A DNA stretch of 55,749 nt from Rhodococcus sp. ARC_M5 (GTDB taxonomy: Bacteria > Actinomycetota > Actinomycetes > Mycobacteriales > Mycobacteriaceae). This document shows, piece by piece, positions 1-7,258 of the stretch. Location of the stretch: the NCBI RefSeq assembly GCF_022810405.1, contig NZ_JALGQE010000024.1:1-55749 (forward strand), given 5' to 3'. The first letter of the stretch is position 1. Each line of letters starts with the position of its first letter. Below the pieces are notes generated by a model that saw only the letters and a list, made by a program, of their open reading frames with translations, was not told the origin of the DNA and ran no database searches. The translations under genes were made by a program, and so were the position numbers.

Positions 1-119
1 ATCGAACGAGCAAACGACGGGACCACCGGCAAGGCGCGCCGGTGGTCCCATAACTGGCAATCCAGGTGGTCCCATCACCCTGGCAGAAATCAGGTCACGC
101 TGGTCCCATGCTCATGGCA
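1..119. mobile_element. End fragment of an IS21-like insertion sequence
   Basis: Read on the minus strand, this stretch has three copies of a unit made of TGCCA, a 3-5 base spacer and ATGGGACCA. The outermost copy starts exactly where the LysG-like coding sequence stops, at about 119. Multiple terminal repeats of this kind, with a terminus starting TGCCA, are typical of IS21-family ends (known for the family). No transposase gene is inside the window, so the body of the element would lie to the left of base 1. The family assignment is by recall of repeat style, not by database match. Confidence 0.6.
19..49. repeat. 12-bp perfect inverted repeat inside the IS end
   Basis: GGGACCACCGGC at 19-30 pairs perfectly with GCCGGTGGTCCC at 38-49 across a 7-base loop. 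The right arm is also part of one of the ATGGGACCA repeats. It may be a hairpin near the IS terminus; a role in termination or transposase binding is inference. Confidence 0.7.
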
Positions 120-260
120 GACGACACGGCCCAACGACTGTTCGAGGGACTTGATTCGTTGACTCACTGCCGACGGTGTCACGTACAGCGCGCGAGCCGC
201 GGCCTCGAACGTTCCGCCGTCGACCACCGCCTTCAGAGCCCTGAGCTGCTCGATCTCCAC
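120..260 (-). pseudogene. lysG: Truncated LysG/ArgP-type LysR regulator (N-terminal HTH only)
   Basis: From a GTG at 260 the minus strand encodes about 47 residues of a LysR-type winged HTH, including FEAAARALYVTPSAVSQRIK and then SLEQSLGRVV. The next codons (CHEHGTSVT, then a stop) come from the insertion-sequence end. Full LysG proteins are about 290 residues, so the effector domain is gone. It is divergent from lysE, the classical lysG-lysE arrangement in which LysG with lysine or arginine activates the exporter gene. The remnant keeps only part of the DNA-binding domain and is unlikely to be functional. Confidence 0.75.
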
Positions 261-335
261 CAAATGAAGATACGCTAATCATTCCTGAAATACATTCGCT
301 GGACCTAATCGTTGTGCCCTCCTAGCGTTGGAGTC

Positions 336-953
336 ATGACATCGCTTGCCGCCGCACAATCGACCCTCACCGGGTTGGGCGTCGGACTCTCCCTCATCGT
401 CGCGATCGGAGCCCAGAACGCATTCGTCCTGCGCAAGGGCTTGCAACGCACCCATGTGTTGCCGGTGGTGGCGGTATGCGCCCTGTCCGACGCCGTGCTC
501 ATCCTGGCCGGGGTGGCAGGAATCGGAGTACTCGTCGACCGGTTCCCCGTAGCTCTGCGCGTCGTGACCGTCCTCGGTGCGCTGTTCCTGCTCGTCTACG
601 GATTGCTGGCACTGAACCGGGCCCGCACGCCATCGTCGATGACGGCGGAGGTGCACGGTGGCGGTTCACTGATCGCCGCCCTCGCCACCTGCCTGGCTTT
701 GACCTGGCTGAACCCGCACGTCTATCTCGACACCGTGGTGTTTCTCGGCTCGATCGGGAACCGTCAGCCGGGAGACCTGCGGTGGTGGTTCGCAGTCGGC
801 GCGATGCTGGGCAGCATTCTGTGGTTCACCGCCCTCGGCTACGGCTCTCGAGTGCTCAGTCCACTGTTCGCGAGGCCGGCGGCGTGGCGGATTCTCGACC
901 TCGGGATCGGCGTCATGATGCTGACGCTGGCTGCGCTGCTCGTTTTCGGCTGA
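336..953 (+). CDS. lysE: LysE/ArgO family amino-acid exporter
   Basis: Predicted 205-residue inner-membrane exporter for basic amino acids (lysine/arginine). The N-terminus contains GLSLIVAIGAQNAFVLRKG, the LysE-family signature, followed by about six hydrophobic segments and the motif ALTWLNPHVYLDTVVFLG. The ATG at 336 is chosen because the family begins immediately before this segment; a TTG at 312 is also in frame but would add eight non-conserved residues. The gene is divergent from a truncated lysG, so its normal activator appears to be lost. Whether the gene is still expressed cannot be read from the sequence. Confidence 0.88.
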   Translation: MTSLAAAQSTLTGLGVGLSLIVAIGAQNAFVLRKGLQRTHVLPVVAVCALSDAVLILAGVAGIGVLVDRFPVALRVVTVLGALFLLVYGLLALNRARTPSSMTAEVHGGGSLIAALATCLALTWLNPHVYLDTVVFLGSIGNRQPGDLRWWFAVGAMLGSILWFTALGYGSRVLSPLFARPAAWRILDLGIGVMMLTLAALLVFG

Positions 954-1054
954 GTCACGACACCCGACGTCCCAGCACTTGATCCGCGGTACAACGAGTG
1001 ATCTGATAGTCGCGAAAGACCGACCGCATGGTCTGACAACTCTGGAGGATTTCC

Positions 1055-1408
1055 GTGCCGTACCTCGGCTTGCTGATCATGCTGCTGTCCATCTTCTGCT
1101 TGATCGACGTCATCACTGCCGACGACTCCGGCATCCGCCACCTTCCGAAGATCGTGTGGCTGCTGCTCGTGATCGTTCTGCCGCTCGCCGGGTCTCTTGC
1201 GTGGCTCCTCGTCGGCAGGCCCGAGAACGGCGGCATCTGGGGTGGTAGCGGCGCATCCCGGACCGCGTCGGCCTACCCCGAGTACGACGCCAGACCCGGA
1301 CGCGCCGTTGCCCAGTCGCAGGAAAGCGACGAGGAATTCCTGCGCCGTTGCCGCGCCCGCGCCGAGGAACAGCGCCGCATCGCCCGCGAGCAGCGCTCGA
1401 GCGAATAA
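1055..1408 (+). CDS. Small membrane protein with PLDc_N-type N-terminus
   Basis: 117 residues. Two hydrophobic segments (residues about 1-20 and 31-50) surround the conserved pattern LIDVITADDSGIRHLPKIVW and end in GSLAWLLVGRP, typical of the phospholipase-D nuclease N-terminal (PLDc_N) domain. That domain is found alone in many small actinobacterial membrane proteins. The C-terminal 60 residues are hydrophilic and end in an Arg/Glu-rich helix (RRCRARAEEQRRIAREQ). The start is GTG. No catalytic HKD motif is present, so no enzymatic role is implied. It stands alone between lysE and a DinB-like gene. Confidence 0.75.
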   Translation: MPYLGLLIMLLSIFCLIDVITADDSGIRHLPKIVWLLLVIVLPLAGSLAWLLVGRPENGGIWGGSGASRTASAYPEYDARPGRAVAQSQESDEEFLRRCRARAEEQRRIAREQRSSE

Positions 1409-1421
1409 GCCAACAACGCTC

Positions 1422-1481
1422 AGTGTCCACAATTTTCGTCTGCGGACGGTTTTCCGCCCGCCGAGCCGAATTGTGGACACT
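1422..1481. repeat. Intergenic inverted repeat (13-bp perfect arms)
   Basis: AGTGTCCACAATT at 1422-1434 pairs with AATTGTGGACACT at 1469-1481; the 34-base centre is GC-rich. It lies between the stop of the PLDc_N gene and the DinB-like gene. The inner flank of the right arm (CCGAGCCGAATTGTGGA) resembles an arm of the 36642-36699 repeat (CCGAGCTCGAAGTTATGGA), so the two may belong to one family. Confidence 0.65.
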
Positions 1482-1510
1482 CAGCTCACTACCCGACGAC
1501 CAGAGAGGCC

Positions 1511-2035
1511 ATGGCCAAGCTGACGACGTTTCCCGAACCGAACTCCGACCTCTCCGATCCCGCCGACCTGGTTCGCGAGTACCTGCGCTTCTATCGCGGC
1601 GAGTTGGTTCGGCGAATCACGGCCCTGAGCGGCGATTCCCTGACCACCACAGCGGTGCCCTCGAAGTGGACCCCGCTGCAGATGCTGACCCATCTGGTGC
1701 ACATGGAGCAGCGGTGGTTCGTCTGGGGATTTCTCGGCAGAGCAGTCGATGCACCGTGGGGAGACCAGAAGGACGGTTCGTGGCACGTGCCGGCAGAGGT
1801 GGACGCCGAAGCGCTGCTGCAGAGGCTCGACGACGGCGCCCGGCTCACCGACGAGGTACTGAGCTCACATCGAATGGACGAAGTGGCCTCTCTGGGTGGA
1901 CGATTCACCGACGAGCAGCCGACGCTGATCTGGATCTGCTTCCACGTACTTCAGGAATATGCGCGCCACCTCGGACATCTCGATATCGCCGTCGAACTGG
2001 CAGGCGGACCGACCGGCGAAGAACCCGAAAGCTGA
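1511..2035 (+). CDS. DinB/DUF664-type metal-dependent four-helix protein
   Basis: 174 residues. The pattern fits the DinB/YfiT superfamily of thiol-dependent (mycothiol in actinobacteria) four-helix-bundle enzymes. SKWTPLQMLTHLVHMEQRW near residues 51-69 supplies the first metal-binding His, and FHVLQEYARHLGHLDI near 144-159 supplies the others. Proteins of this type transfer or isomerise thiol adducts or serve detoxification, but no substrate can be named here. The start ATG is preceded by AGAGAGGCC. The gene runs towards two minus-strand VOC genes with only four bases between stops. Confidence 0.75.
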   Translation: MAKLTTFPEPNSDLSDPADLVREYLRFYRGELVRRITALSGDSLTTTAVPSKWTPLQMLTHLVHMEQRWFVWGFLGRAVDAPWGDQKDGSWHVPAEVDAEALLQRLDDGARLTDEVLSSHRMDEVASLGGRFTDEQPTLIWICFHVLQEYARHLGHLDIAVELAGGPTGEEPES

Positions 2036-2039
2036 CGCC

Positions 2040-2426
2040 TCAGACGTTCGCGTACAGATCGACGGTGCTGCCGTCGGGGTCGTGCAGGACGGCATAACGC
2101 TGCCCCCAGAACGCATCCCACGGCTGCAGGTGACCGGTGTACCCCGCCGCGGTGACCGCTTCCCACACTGCGTCGACCCCGTCGGGTGTCCCGCAGTCGA
2201 AGGCGAGCGCAACGCGGTGACCCCCGCTGGGCGGCGTCCACGTCGGATCGAACGAGGTGATGGTCGACGGCAGGTCGAACAACAGGCGCACCCCGCCGAG
2301 GTCCACTTCGACGTGTTGCTCGGCATCGGCGGCGGCCGGAATATCCAGTCCCAGAAGACGATAGAACGCCAGAGACGCGGCCATATCGGCGACGACGATT
2401 TCGATTCCTGCCAGACGTGGTTTCAC
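2040..2426 (-). CDS. VOC/glyoxalase-superfamily protein
   Basis: 128 residues with one beta-alpha-beta-beta-beta repeat pair of the vicinal oxygen chelate fold: GIEIVVADMAASLAFYRLLG at the start and the C-terminal DPDGSTVDLYANV, where glyoxalase-like proteins place their last metal ligand. The GTG at 2426 is preferred because family homology starts within three residues of it. An ATG at 2465 would give 13 extra residues and overlap the upstream gene by 20 bases. It is in tandem with another VOC gene, probably one transcript. The substrate is unknown; resistance or detoxification is the usual family role. Confidence 0.75.
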   Translation of the reverse strand: MKPRLAGIEIVVADMAASLAFYRLLGLDIPAAADAEQHVEVDLGGVRLLFDLPSTITSFDPTWTPPSGGHRVALAFDCGTPDGVDAVWEAVTAAGYTGHLQPWDAFWGQRYAVLHDPDGSTVDLYANV

Positions 2427-2445
2427 CCGGACAAGGCTAGCCACG

Positions 2446-2823
2446 TCAGCCCCAGTTCGCGGCATTTGTCAGGCAGAACGGATGCCCCGACGGGTCGAGC
2501 AACACCCTCCAGGTCTCGCCCGGCTGATCATCGGGCAGTGTCGCGCCCAGCTCCACTGCCGCACTCGCTGCAGCGTCGAGATCCTCGACCGCGAGATCGA
2601 AGTGAAACTGCTTGCTGCCGTTGGCATTGGGCCACGCGGGGGGCCGATAGTCGTCGATGCGACCGAATCCGAGCGCGCTACTCGGCCCTTGCAGCATCGC
2701 GTAGTCCTTCTCGGCATGGACGACGCTCCAGCCCAACAGCGACGACCAGAACGCGGCGCTGACCTCGGGATCCGAGCAGTCCAGGGTGACCATCTTCAGG
2801 GTGGCAACGGGTGTCTCGGTCAT
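2446..2823 (-). CDS. VOC/glyoxalase-like domain protein
   Basis: 125 residues. MVTLDCSDPEVSAAFWSSLLGW at the N-terminus, QFHFDLAVEDLD in the middle and LLDPSGHPFCLT at the end are characteristic of the glyoxalase-like (PF18029-type) subgroup of the VOC superfamily that is abundant in actinobacteria. The start ATG at 2823 is preceded by GAGGAAC. It is divergently transcribed from the AraC-type regulator at 2874, with only 50 bases between starts, so the regulator may control this two-gene VOC unit (inference). The substrate is unknown. Confidence 0.8.
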   Translation of the reverse strand: MTETPVATLKMVTLDCSDPEVSAAFWSSLLGWSVVHAEKDYAMLQGPSSALGFGRIDDYRPPAWPNANGSKQFHFDLAVEDLDAAASAAVELGATLPDDQPGETWRVLLDPSGHPFCLTNAANWG

Positions 2824-2873
2824 GGTGTTCCTCCTCCACAGCGGTGTCGGACCAGACTCCTACACTGACGCGC

Positions 2874-3698
2874 GTGCCGGATAGGAAAAACGCGACAACC
2901 ACCCAGGCCGGTGTGCTGCGACCGGATCAGCTGGCGCAATACGTCGACCTCGTTCGGCTGCCATGTGCCCCGTCCTTGGAGCCGTGGGTCGAGAACTACT
3001 GGCGTCTGCAGTGGAATCTGCCGTCCGGCACGTCCTATCGCAGCTCGACGCTCCCTCACCCGGCCTGCACGCTCAGCGTCGAGCACGGTTGGACCCGCGA
3101 GGGCGTCACCGAGCCGGTGGTCGTGACGGGGGTGCTCACGCACCGCTTCGACGTCGTCCTCGCCGAGTCGGGGTGGGTCTTCGGCGTCAAGTTCCGGCCC
3201 GGCGGCTACGCGAGCTTCACCGGCACCGTGGCACGAACCCTGCGCGACGTCCCGGTGGCGCCACCGACACCGTTCCGGTCCGAGACCGTCGCTGCACTGG
3301 CCGAGCTGGGTGGGCATCTGGACGTCGACCACTGCCGAACAGTCGTCGACGCGGCTCTCGCGCCCTACACCCGTGACGTGGAGCCGGAGTACGAGACCGT
3401 TCTGGATGTCATCGGCACGATGCTCGGTGATCGAACGCTGATACGCGTCGGCCAGGTGGAGGACAGATGCGGCATCGGAACCCGTCGGCTGCAGCGGTTG
3501 TTCGAGCGCTATGTCGGTGCGACGCCCAAGTGGGTTCTGGGTCGGTATCGGATTCACGACGCCGTCAGAGACCTCGACGACGGCTACACCGGGTCGCTGG
3601 CAGAGTTGGCAGCGCGGTACGGCTGGTTCGACCAGGCGCATTTCACCCGCGAGTTCACCGAACTGGTCGGTGTGTCCCCGGGTACGTATCAACTGTGA
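2874..3698 (+). CDS. AraC-family transcriptional regulator
   Basis: 274 residues. The N-terminal half (PSLEPWVENYWRLQWNLP, then HPACTLSVEHG) matches the DUF6597-type ligand domain found before AraC helix-turn-helix domains. The last 100 residues contain the two HTHs, including IGTRRLQRLFERYVGATPKW and the terminal FDQAHFTREFTELVGVSPG, a near-consensus AraC signature. The GTG at 2874 is chosen over an in-frame upstream start because the upstream start would run into the divergent VOC gene. Probable local regulator of the divergent VOC genes; this is inferred from position only. Confidence 0.82.
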   Translation: MPDRKNATTTQAGVLRPDQLAQYVDLVRLPCAPSLEPWVENYWRLQWNLPSGTSYRSSTLPHPACTLSVEHGWTREGVTEPVVVTGVLTHRFDVVLAESGWVFGVKFRPGGYASFTGTVARTLRDVPVAPPTPFRSETVAALAELGGHLDVDHCRTVVDAALAPYTRDVEPEYETVLDVIGTMLGDRTLIRVGQVEDRCGIGTRRLQRLFERYVGATPKWVLGRYRIHDAVRDLDDGYTGSLAELAARYGWFDQAHFTREFTELVGVSPGTYQL

Positions 3699-3813
3699 GT
3701 AACACCTTCGTCACGCAATGCGACTTTTGCCGATTCGTTTGGCACAGTATCCCGCGGTGCTCGGTAGCACCCGGTGGGCAACCGCAGCACAGAGGAAGAG
3801 TGGGCTTCAACGC

Positions 3814-4884
3814 ATGATCAACATTCTCGTCGCCGGTGGAATCGCATTGGCGGTCTCGATTCTGTTGACGCCATTTCTCATCGCTCTGTTCACCCGGCAG
3901 GGCTTCGGCCAGGAGATCCGCGTCGAAGGTCCGGCAAGCCACCACGCCAAACGCGGGACGCCGACCATGGGCGGCGTCGCGATCATCGTCGGTCTGTGGG
4001 CCGGCTACCTCGGCTCTCACCTCGTGGCCATGGGTGGGGACGGGCCGTCGGCGTCCGCCCTGCTGATTCTCGGTCTCGCGACGGCACTCGGCATCGTCGG
4101 ATTTCTCGACGACTACATCAAGCTCCGCATGAAGCGCAGCCTCGGACTCAAGGCGACCGGCAAGTACGTCGGGCAGATCAGTGCCGCAGTGATCTTCGCC
4201 GTGCTGGCGCTGCAGTTCCGCAACGGCAACGGGCTGACGCCGGGCAACGTCGAACTGTCACTGGTACGCCAATCCACGTTCTTCACCATGGCACCGATCA
4301 TCTTCGTACTGTTCTGCGTCTTCCTCGTCGTCGCGTGGTCCAATGCGGTCAACCTCACCGACGGGCTCGACGGTTTGGCGGCCGGGTCGATGACCCTCGT
4401 CCTCGGTGCGTACACGGTGATGACGTTCTGGCAGTACCGGCAGTCGTGCGCAACCAATTCCGTTGCCGGGTGCTACCAGGTGCGCGATCCGCTCGACCTC
4501 GCCGTCGTCTGCGCCGCGGCCGCAGGTGCCTGCATCGGATTCCTCTGGTGGAATGCCGCCCCGGCCAAGATCTTCATGGGCGACACCGGTTCGCTCGCCC
4601 TGGGCGGACTCCTCGCCGGCCTGTCGATCGTGAGCAAGACCGAGCTGATCGCCGTCGTCTTCGGGGCTCTCTTCGTCGCCGAAAGTGCTTCCGTCGTCAT
4701 TCAGGTCGCCTCGTTCAAGAGCACCGGCAAGCGCCCGTTCCGAATGGCACCGATTCACCACCACTTCGAGTTGGGTGGCTGGGCGGAGACGACGGTCATC
4801 ATCCGACTGTGGCTGTTCGCGGCCATCGCGTCGGCGCTGGGACTCGGGTTGTTCTACAGCGAGTTCCTCGCTGCCGTGGGGTGA
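3814..4884 (+). CDS. mraY: Phospho-N-acetylmuramoyl-pentapeptide-transferase (stand-alone MraY)
   Basis: 356 residues, the normal MraY length (about 360). MraY moves phospho-MurNAc-pentapeptide onto undecaprenyl phosphate to make lipid I at the inner membrane. All key motifs are intact: FLDDYIK (Asp99, Asp100), NAVNLTDGLDGLA (Asp183, Asp186), FMGDTGSLALGG and the HHH loop at 315-317 in MAPIHHHFELGGW. About ten hydrophobic segments are present. The ATG at 3814 is chosen because family homology starts there; upstream in-frame codons are not conserved. mraY normally sits between murF and murD in the dcw cluster, which is absent here, so this is probably a second copy. Confidence 0.9.
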   Translation: MINILVAGGIALAVSILLTPFLIALFTRQGFGQEIRVEGPASHHAKRGTPTMGGVAIIVGLWAGYLGSHLVAMGGDGPSASALLILGLATALGIVGFLDDYIKLRMKRSLGLKATGKYVGQISAAVIFAVLALQFRNGNGLTPGNVELSLVRQSTFFTMAPIIFVLFCVFLVVAWSNAVNLTDGLDGLAAGSMTLVLGAYTVMTFWQYRQSCATNSVAGCYQVRDPLDLAVVCAAAAGACIGFLWWNAAPAKIFMGDTGSLALGGLLAGLSIVSKTELIAVVFGALFVAESASVVIQVASFKSTGKRPFRMAPIHHHFELGGWAETTVIIRLWLFAAIASALGLGLFYSEFLAAVG

Positions 4885-4900
4885 GCACTACGATTCTGGG

Positions 4901-5113
4901 GTGACGAACGAACTGTCCCCGGTTGCCAAGGTCGACGCACTCGCGGCCGAACTCGAACATCTCGATGCTCGACGCGTCGCCATCGGGGTAGAACTCGTCA
5001 ACCTGCAATTCGGTCTCGACGGCGACGCCAAGATCCGTGCGACGGAGGTCTTCCACAGCGACTATCTGGGACGGCTGTTCAACTTGGTCGACGAACTGCG
5101 CACGGACGAATAG
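4901..5113 (+). CDS. Small conserved-looking protein of unknown function
   Basis: 70 residues starting from GTG, 16 bases after the mraY stop, so likely co-transcribed with it. It is acidic and predicted mostly helical, with an N-terminal amphipathic stretch (SPVAKVDALAAELEHLDARR) followed by a short basic break and a second helix ending HSDYLGRLFNLVDELRTDE. No signal peptide, membrane segment or Cys is seen. The heptad spacing of Leu/Val suggests a short coiled-coil dimer (inference). I do not recognise the family. Confidence 0.55.
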   Translation: MTNELSPVAKVDALAAELEHLDARRVAIGVELVNLQFGLDGDAKIRATEVFHSDYLGRLFNLVDELRTDE

Positions 5114-5117
5114 AGCC

Positions 5118-5732
5118 TCAGGGCGCGACGATGCACCCCGGTCCGAGCGGAGTGGCCGGGTTGACGGTGACGGTGCGAATCGGGCCGCCCGCTGACGTTT
5201 CGTAGGCCATCAACGAATGTTCGCCCGGTGCGGTCGGGGTCCACAGCGTGAACTTGTGGCCGAGATCTACCGGCGTGCTGAAGTACGGATCGACATTCCA
5301 CGCCAGTTCCTCGGGAACATCACCGACTCGTTCGTGTAGTCCTGGATAGCGACCCGCGGGCCGCTCGGTGTGTCGGTCCGAGCCACGACGAGATATGTGC
5401 ACCCCACCCCGAACTGCGTTGTGGGACCGGCACTGAGACCGGGCAGAATGTCGAGGCTCACGACCTCCGTCGACGCCGCTGGAGCAGCCCGACACAGAAA
5501 TGAGGCCACCACCAGACCCACCGCTACCCCTGCTGCGACGAGATAGAGCGGACACCGGGAACCAACTGGGCCGGACGTCGGTCACACCCAGTTCCTGCGG
5601 ATCGGGTATGGCGACATGCCAAACCACCGCTGCCGCAGCGCCTGTCGGGGCACCGACTGCGGCGAGCACCGCGACCAGCTTCTTCCCTGATGGGCTGTCC
5701 ACGGTCGGGACGCCACCCTTGACCTGAAGCAT
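5118..5732 (-). pseudogene. Frameshifted membrane-anchored or secreted protein gene
   Basis: The N-terminal part (5732 to about 5570) has a hydrophobic segment (KKLVAVLAAVGAPTGAAAAV) in one frame. The middle part reads in another frame (LYLVAAGVAVGLVVASFLC, then GCTYLVVARTDTPSGPRVAI). The C-terminal part returns to the first frame (VPEELAWNVDPYFSTPVDLG to PLGPGCIVAP). The switches lie near 5540-5575 and near 5315-5325. The joined product would be an anchored extracytoplasmic protein of about 200 residues with a Cys pair. It is divergent from the MarR gene at 5757. It could be a true pseudogene or an assembly indel problem. Confidence 0.6.
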
Positions 5733-5741
5733 GGTTCAGGT
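5722..5741. promoter_or_regulatory. Palindromic operator between the frameshifted gene and the MarR gene
   Basis: ACCTGAAGCATGGTTCAGGT has perfect 7-bp arms (ACCTGAA/TTCAGGT) around a 6-base centre. The minus-strand gene's start codon (5730-5732) lies inside it and the MarR ATG is 15 bases to the right. It is a likely binding site for the adjacent MarR protein, controlling both directions (inference). Confidence 0.6.
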
Positions 5742-5756
5742 TTTAGAGTCCAATTC

Positions 5757-6206
5757 ATGACAACGAACAGACCGATGCAACCGCCCGAGCGTCAGCCCAT
5801 CGGGTTCTGGACCGCGCGCGCCGGAGAGGCGATTCGAACACGGACCCGAGGAGCACTCCACGATATCGGCGTCACGCAACCCGAATGGTGGCTCCTACAC
5901 CAGATCTCACTGCATCCCGCCGGGGCCGATCGTGACGAGACGATCGAGAAGATCGGGCACAACGACACTCCGGACGCAATTGTCGAGGCCATCGACTCCG
6001 CGCGGTCCAAAGGGTGGATCGTGGAATCGAATTCGAGCCTGAAGTTCACCCCGGACGGTCGCGACACGTTCCGGAGCGCAGCCGATCTTCAGAACATGCT
6101 GCAGGACGAGAGAATGAACGGCATCAGTGAGGCCGACTTCGTCACCACCATCGAAGTCCTGCAACGAACAATCCAGAACGTCGGAGGCGACGCCTGGCAT
6201 TGGTGA
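5757..6206 (+). CDS. MarR-family winged-HTH transcriptional regulator
   Basis: 149 residues. PIGFWTARAGEAIRTRTRGA, TQPEWWLLHQI and the C-terminal RSKGWIVESNSSLKFTPDGR follow the MarR architecture: dimerisation helices, recognition helix, then a short wing. The recognition-helix region is degenerate compared with canonical MarR, so ligand and operator cannot be predicted by homology. Starts at ATG 5757, 15 bases from a 20-bp palindrome that is a good autoregulatory operator candidate. The downstream 6227 gene follows at 20 bases and may be co-transcribed. Confidence 0.75.
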   Translation: MTTNRPMQPPERQPIGFWTARAGEAIRTRTRGALHDIGVTQPEWWLLHQISLHPAGADRDETIEKIGHNDTPDAIVEAIDSARSKGWIVESNSSLKFTPDGRDTFRSAADLQNMLQDERMNGISEADFVTTIEVLQRTIQNVGGDAWHW

Positions 6207-6226
6207 CGTGTGTGAGACTGTCGGCC

Positions 6227-6658
6227 ATGCGAGCACTCGTTGGTATCTCGACCATCTCGGTCGTCTGCTCGGCCTCGATTGCCTTGTATGCCGCCGTGCA
6301 GCTGGCATCCATCGGAGTCATCGAGCCTGGGCCACTCTTCGAGATCATGGTCGTACTACCGGCTGTCGTCGCCGTCGTCACGTCGATTCTCGGTGCCCTG
6401 GTCGGTCTCGGCGTGCTGGTTCGTTCTTCCACTCGCAAGCTTCCCTTTGTGCTCATGGCCGTCGGGCACCTCGCAGCCAGCGTCGGCGTAGTCGCCGTCG
6501 TCATATGGTCGACACGCGAAGCGGCTTCGGGATGGGATCTGCTGCTTCTTCCCGCACCGGTTGTGCTGGGGCAACTCATCGTACTGGCGGGACTTGGGTT
6601 ACTGCTTCTGCGCCATCGGCGGCTGCACTCGAATATCGTTCGTGGACAACAATTCTAG
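6227..6658 (+). CDS. Four-helix integral membrane protein of unknown function
   Basis: 143 residues with four clear hydrophobic segments (about 5-30, 40-65, 75-95, 110-130): for example VCSASIALYAAVQLASIGVI and LLLLPAPVVLGQLIVLAGLG. The C-terminus is basic (RHRRLHSNIVRGQQF), suggesting it faces the cytoplasm. The ATG at 6227 is preferred; a GTG at 6203 overlapping the MarR stop is also in frame. No family recognised. It follows the MarR regulator closely and might be part of its regulon. Confidence 0.6.
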   Translation: MRALVGISTISVVCSASIALYAAVQLASIGVIEPGPLFEIMVVLPAVVAVVTSILGALVGLGVLVRSSTRKLPFVLMAVGHLAASVGVVAVVIWSTREAASGWDLLLLPAPVVLGQLIVLAGLGLLLLRHRRLHSNIVRGQQF

Positions 6659-6813
6659 AGTTCGGGCATACCTCGAGCCTTCGAAATCAGCACACATACA
6701 GCGAATCCCAGTACTGTTCCCACAACGGAGAACCCGATCACGAGGGGCCGACACTGCGACCGCTCGGCCGGACACTGAACGATTAGTTCTGTCAGACAAT
6801 CCTCCCACCGCAC
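6655..6813 (-). CDS. Possible 52-residue single-pass membrane protein
   Basis: A GTG at 6813 opens a frame with a Cys-containing N-terminus (RWEDCLTELIVQCPAERSQC) and one convincing membrane helix (PLVIGFSVVGTVLGFAVCVL) followed by the basic residues SKAR. It ends convergently with the 6227 gene, overlapping by four bases. No good ribosome-binding site is seen and no family is recognised. It is listed mainly because it fills an otherwise empty 220-base gap. Confidence 0.3.
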   Translation of the reverse strand: MRWEDCLTELIVQCPAERSQCRPLVIGFSVVGTVLGFAVCVLISKARGMPEL

Positions 6814-6880
6814 CGCCGCTGGGTAACGCCCGGATAGAATTCCACCCAGTCGACTCGACCGACGACGAAGGGCAGCAGCT

Positions 6881-7258
6881 ATGAGCAGCGGCAGTATCGG
6901 CGGAGACAAGCGCAACGTCGCCGACGCCCTGAACGGGATCGAGAAGCCCTGGCAGCCTCGTCGACTCGTCAGCATCAACGACCACGATGTCAAAGTGGTG
7001 AAGCTACTCGGGGAATTCGTCTGGCACACACACCCTGACACCGACGAGATGTTCTTCGTCCACAGCGGAGAACTGACCATCCAGCTTCGCGACCGTGATG
7101 TCGTTCTCGGTCCCGGTGACGTTTTCGTCGTTCCAGCAGGAGTCGAACACTGCCCCAAGGCCGTCGAGGAAGTGTCCGCTCTGCTGTTCGAGAGAGCAGG
7201 CACCGTCAACACCGGGGATGCGGGCGGGGACCTCACTTCGCAGGTCCGAGAGATGTGA
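6881..7258 (+). CDS. Cupin-domain protein
   Basis: 125 residues with one complete small-barrel cupin domain. The first metal motif is VWHTHPDTDEMFFVHSGELT (the H-x-H-x5-E-x4-H pattern gives the ligands), and the second half has LGPGDVFVVPAGVEHCPKA. Small single-domain cupins of this form bind a divalent metal and act as isomerases or dioxygenases or as sugar or stress proteins; the substrate is not predictable. The ATG at 6881 is preceded by GGGCAGCAG. Its TGA overlaps the GTG of the following GNAT gene, so the two are translationally coupled. Confidence 0.82.
   Translation: MSSGSIGGDKRNVADALNGIEKPWQPRRLVSINDHDVKVVKLLGEFVWHTHPDTDEMFFVHSGELTIQLRDRDVVLGPGDVFVVPAGVEHCPKAVEEVSALLFERAGTVNTGDAGGDLTSQVREM

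Noticed and set aside
66..278. Plus-strand frame of 70 codons at the window start
   Set aside because: It is antisense to the truncated LysG HTH and runs through the IS repeats.
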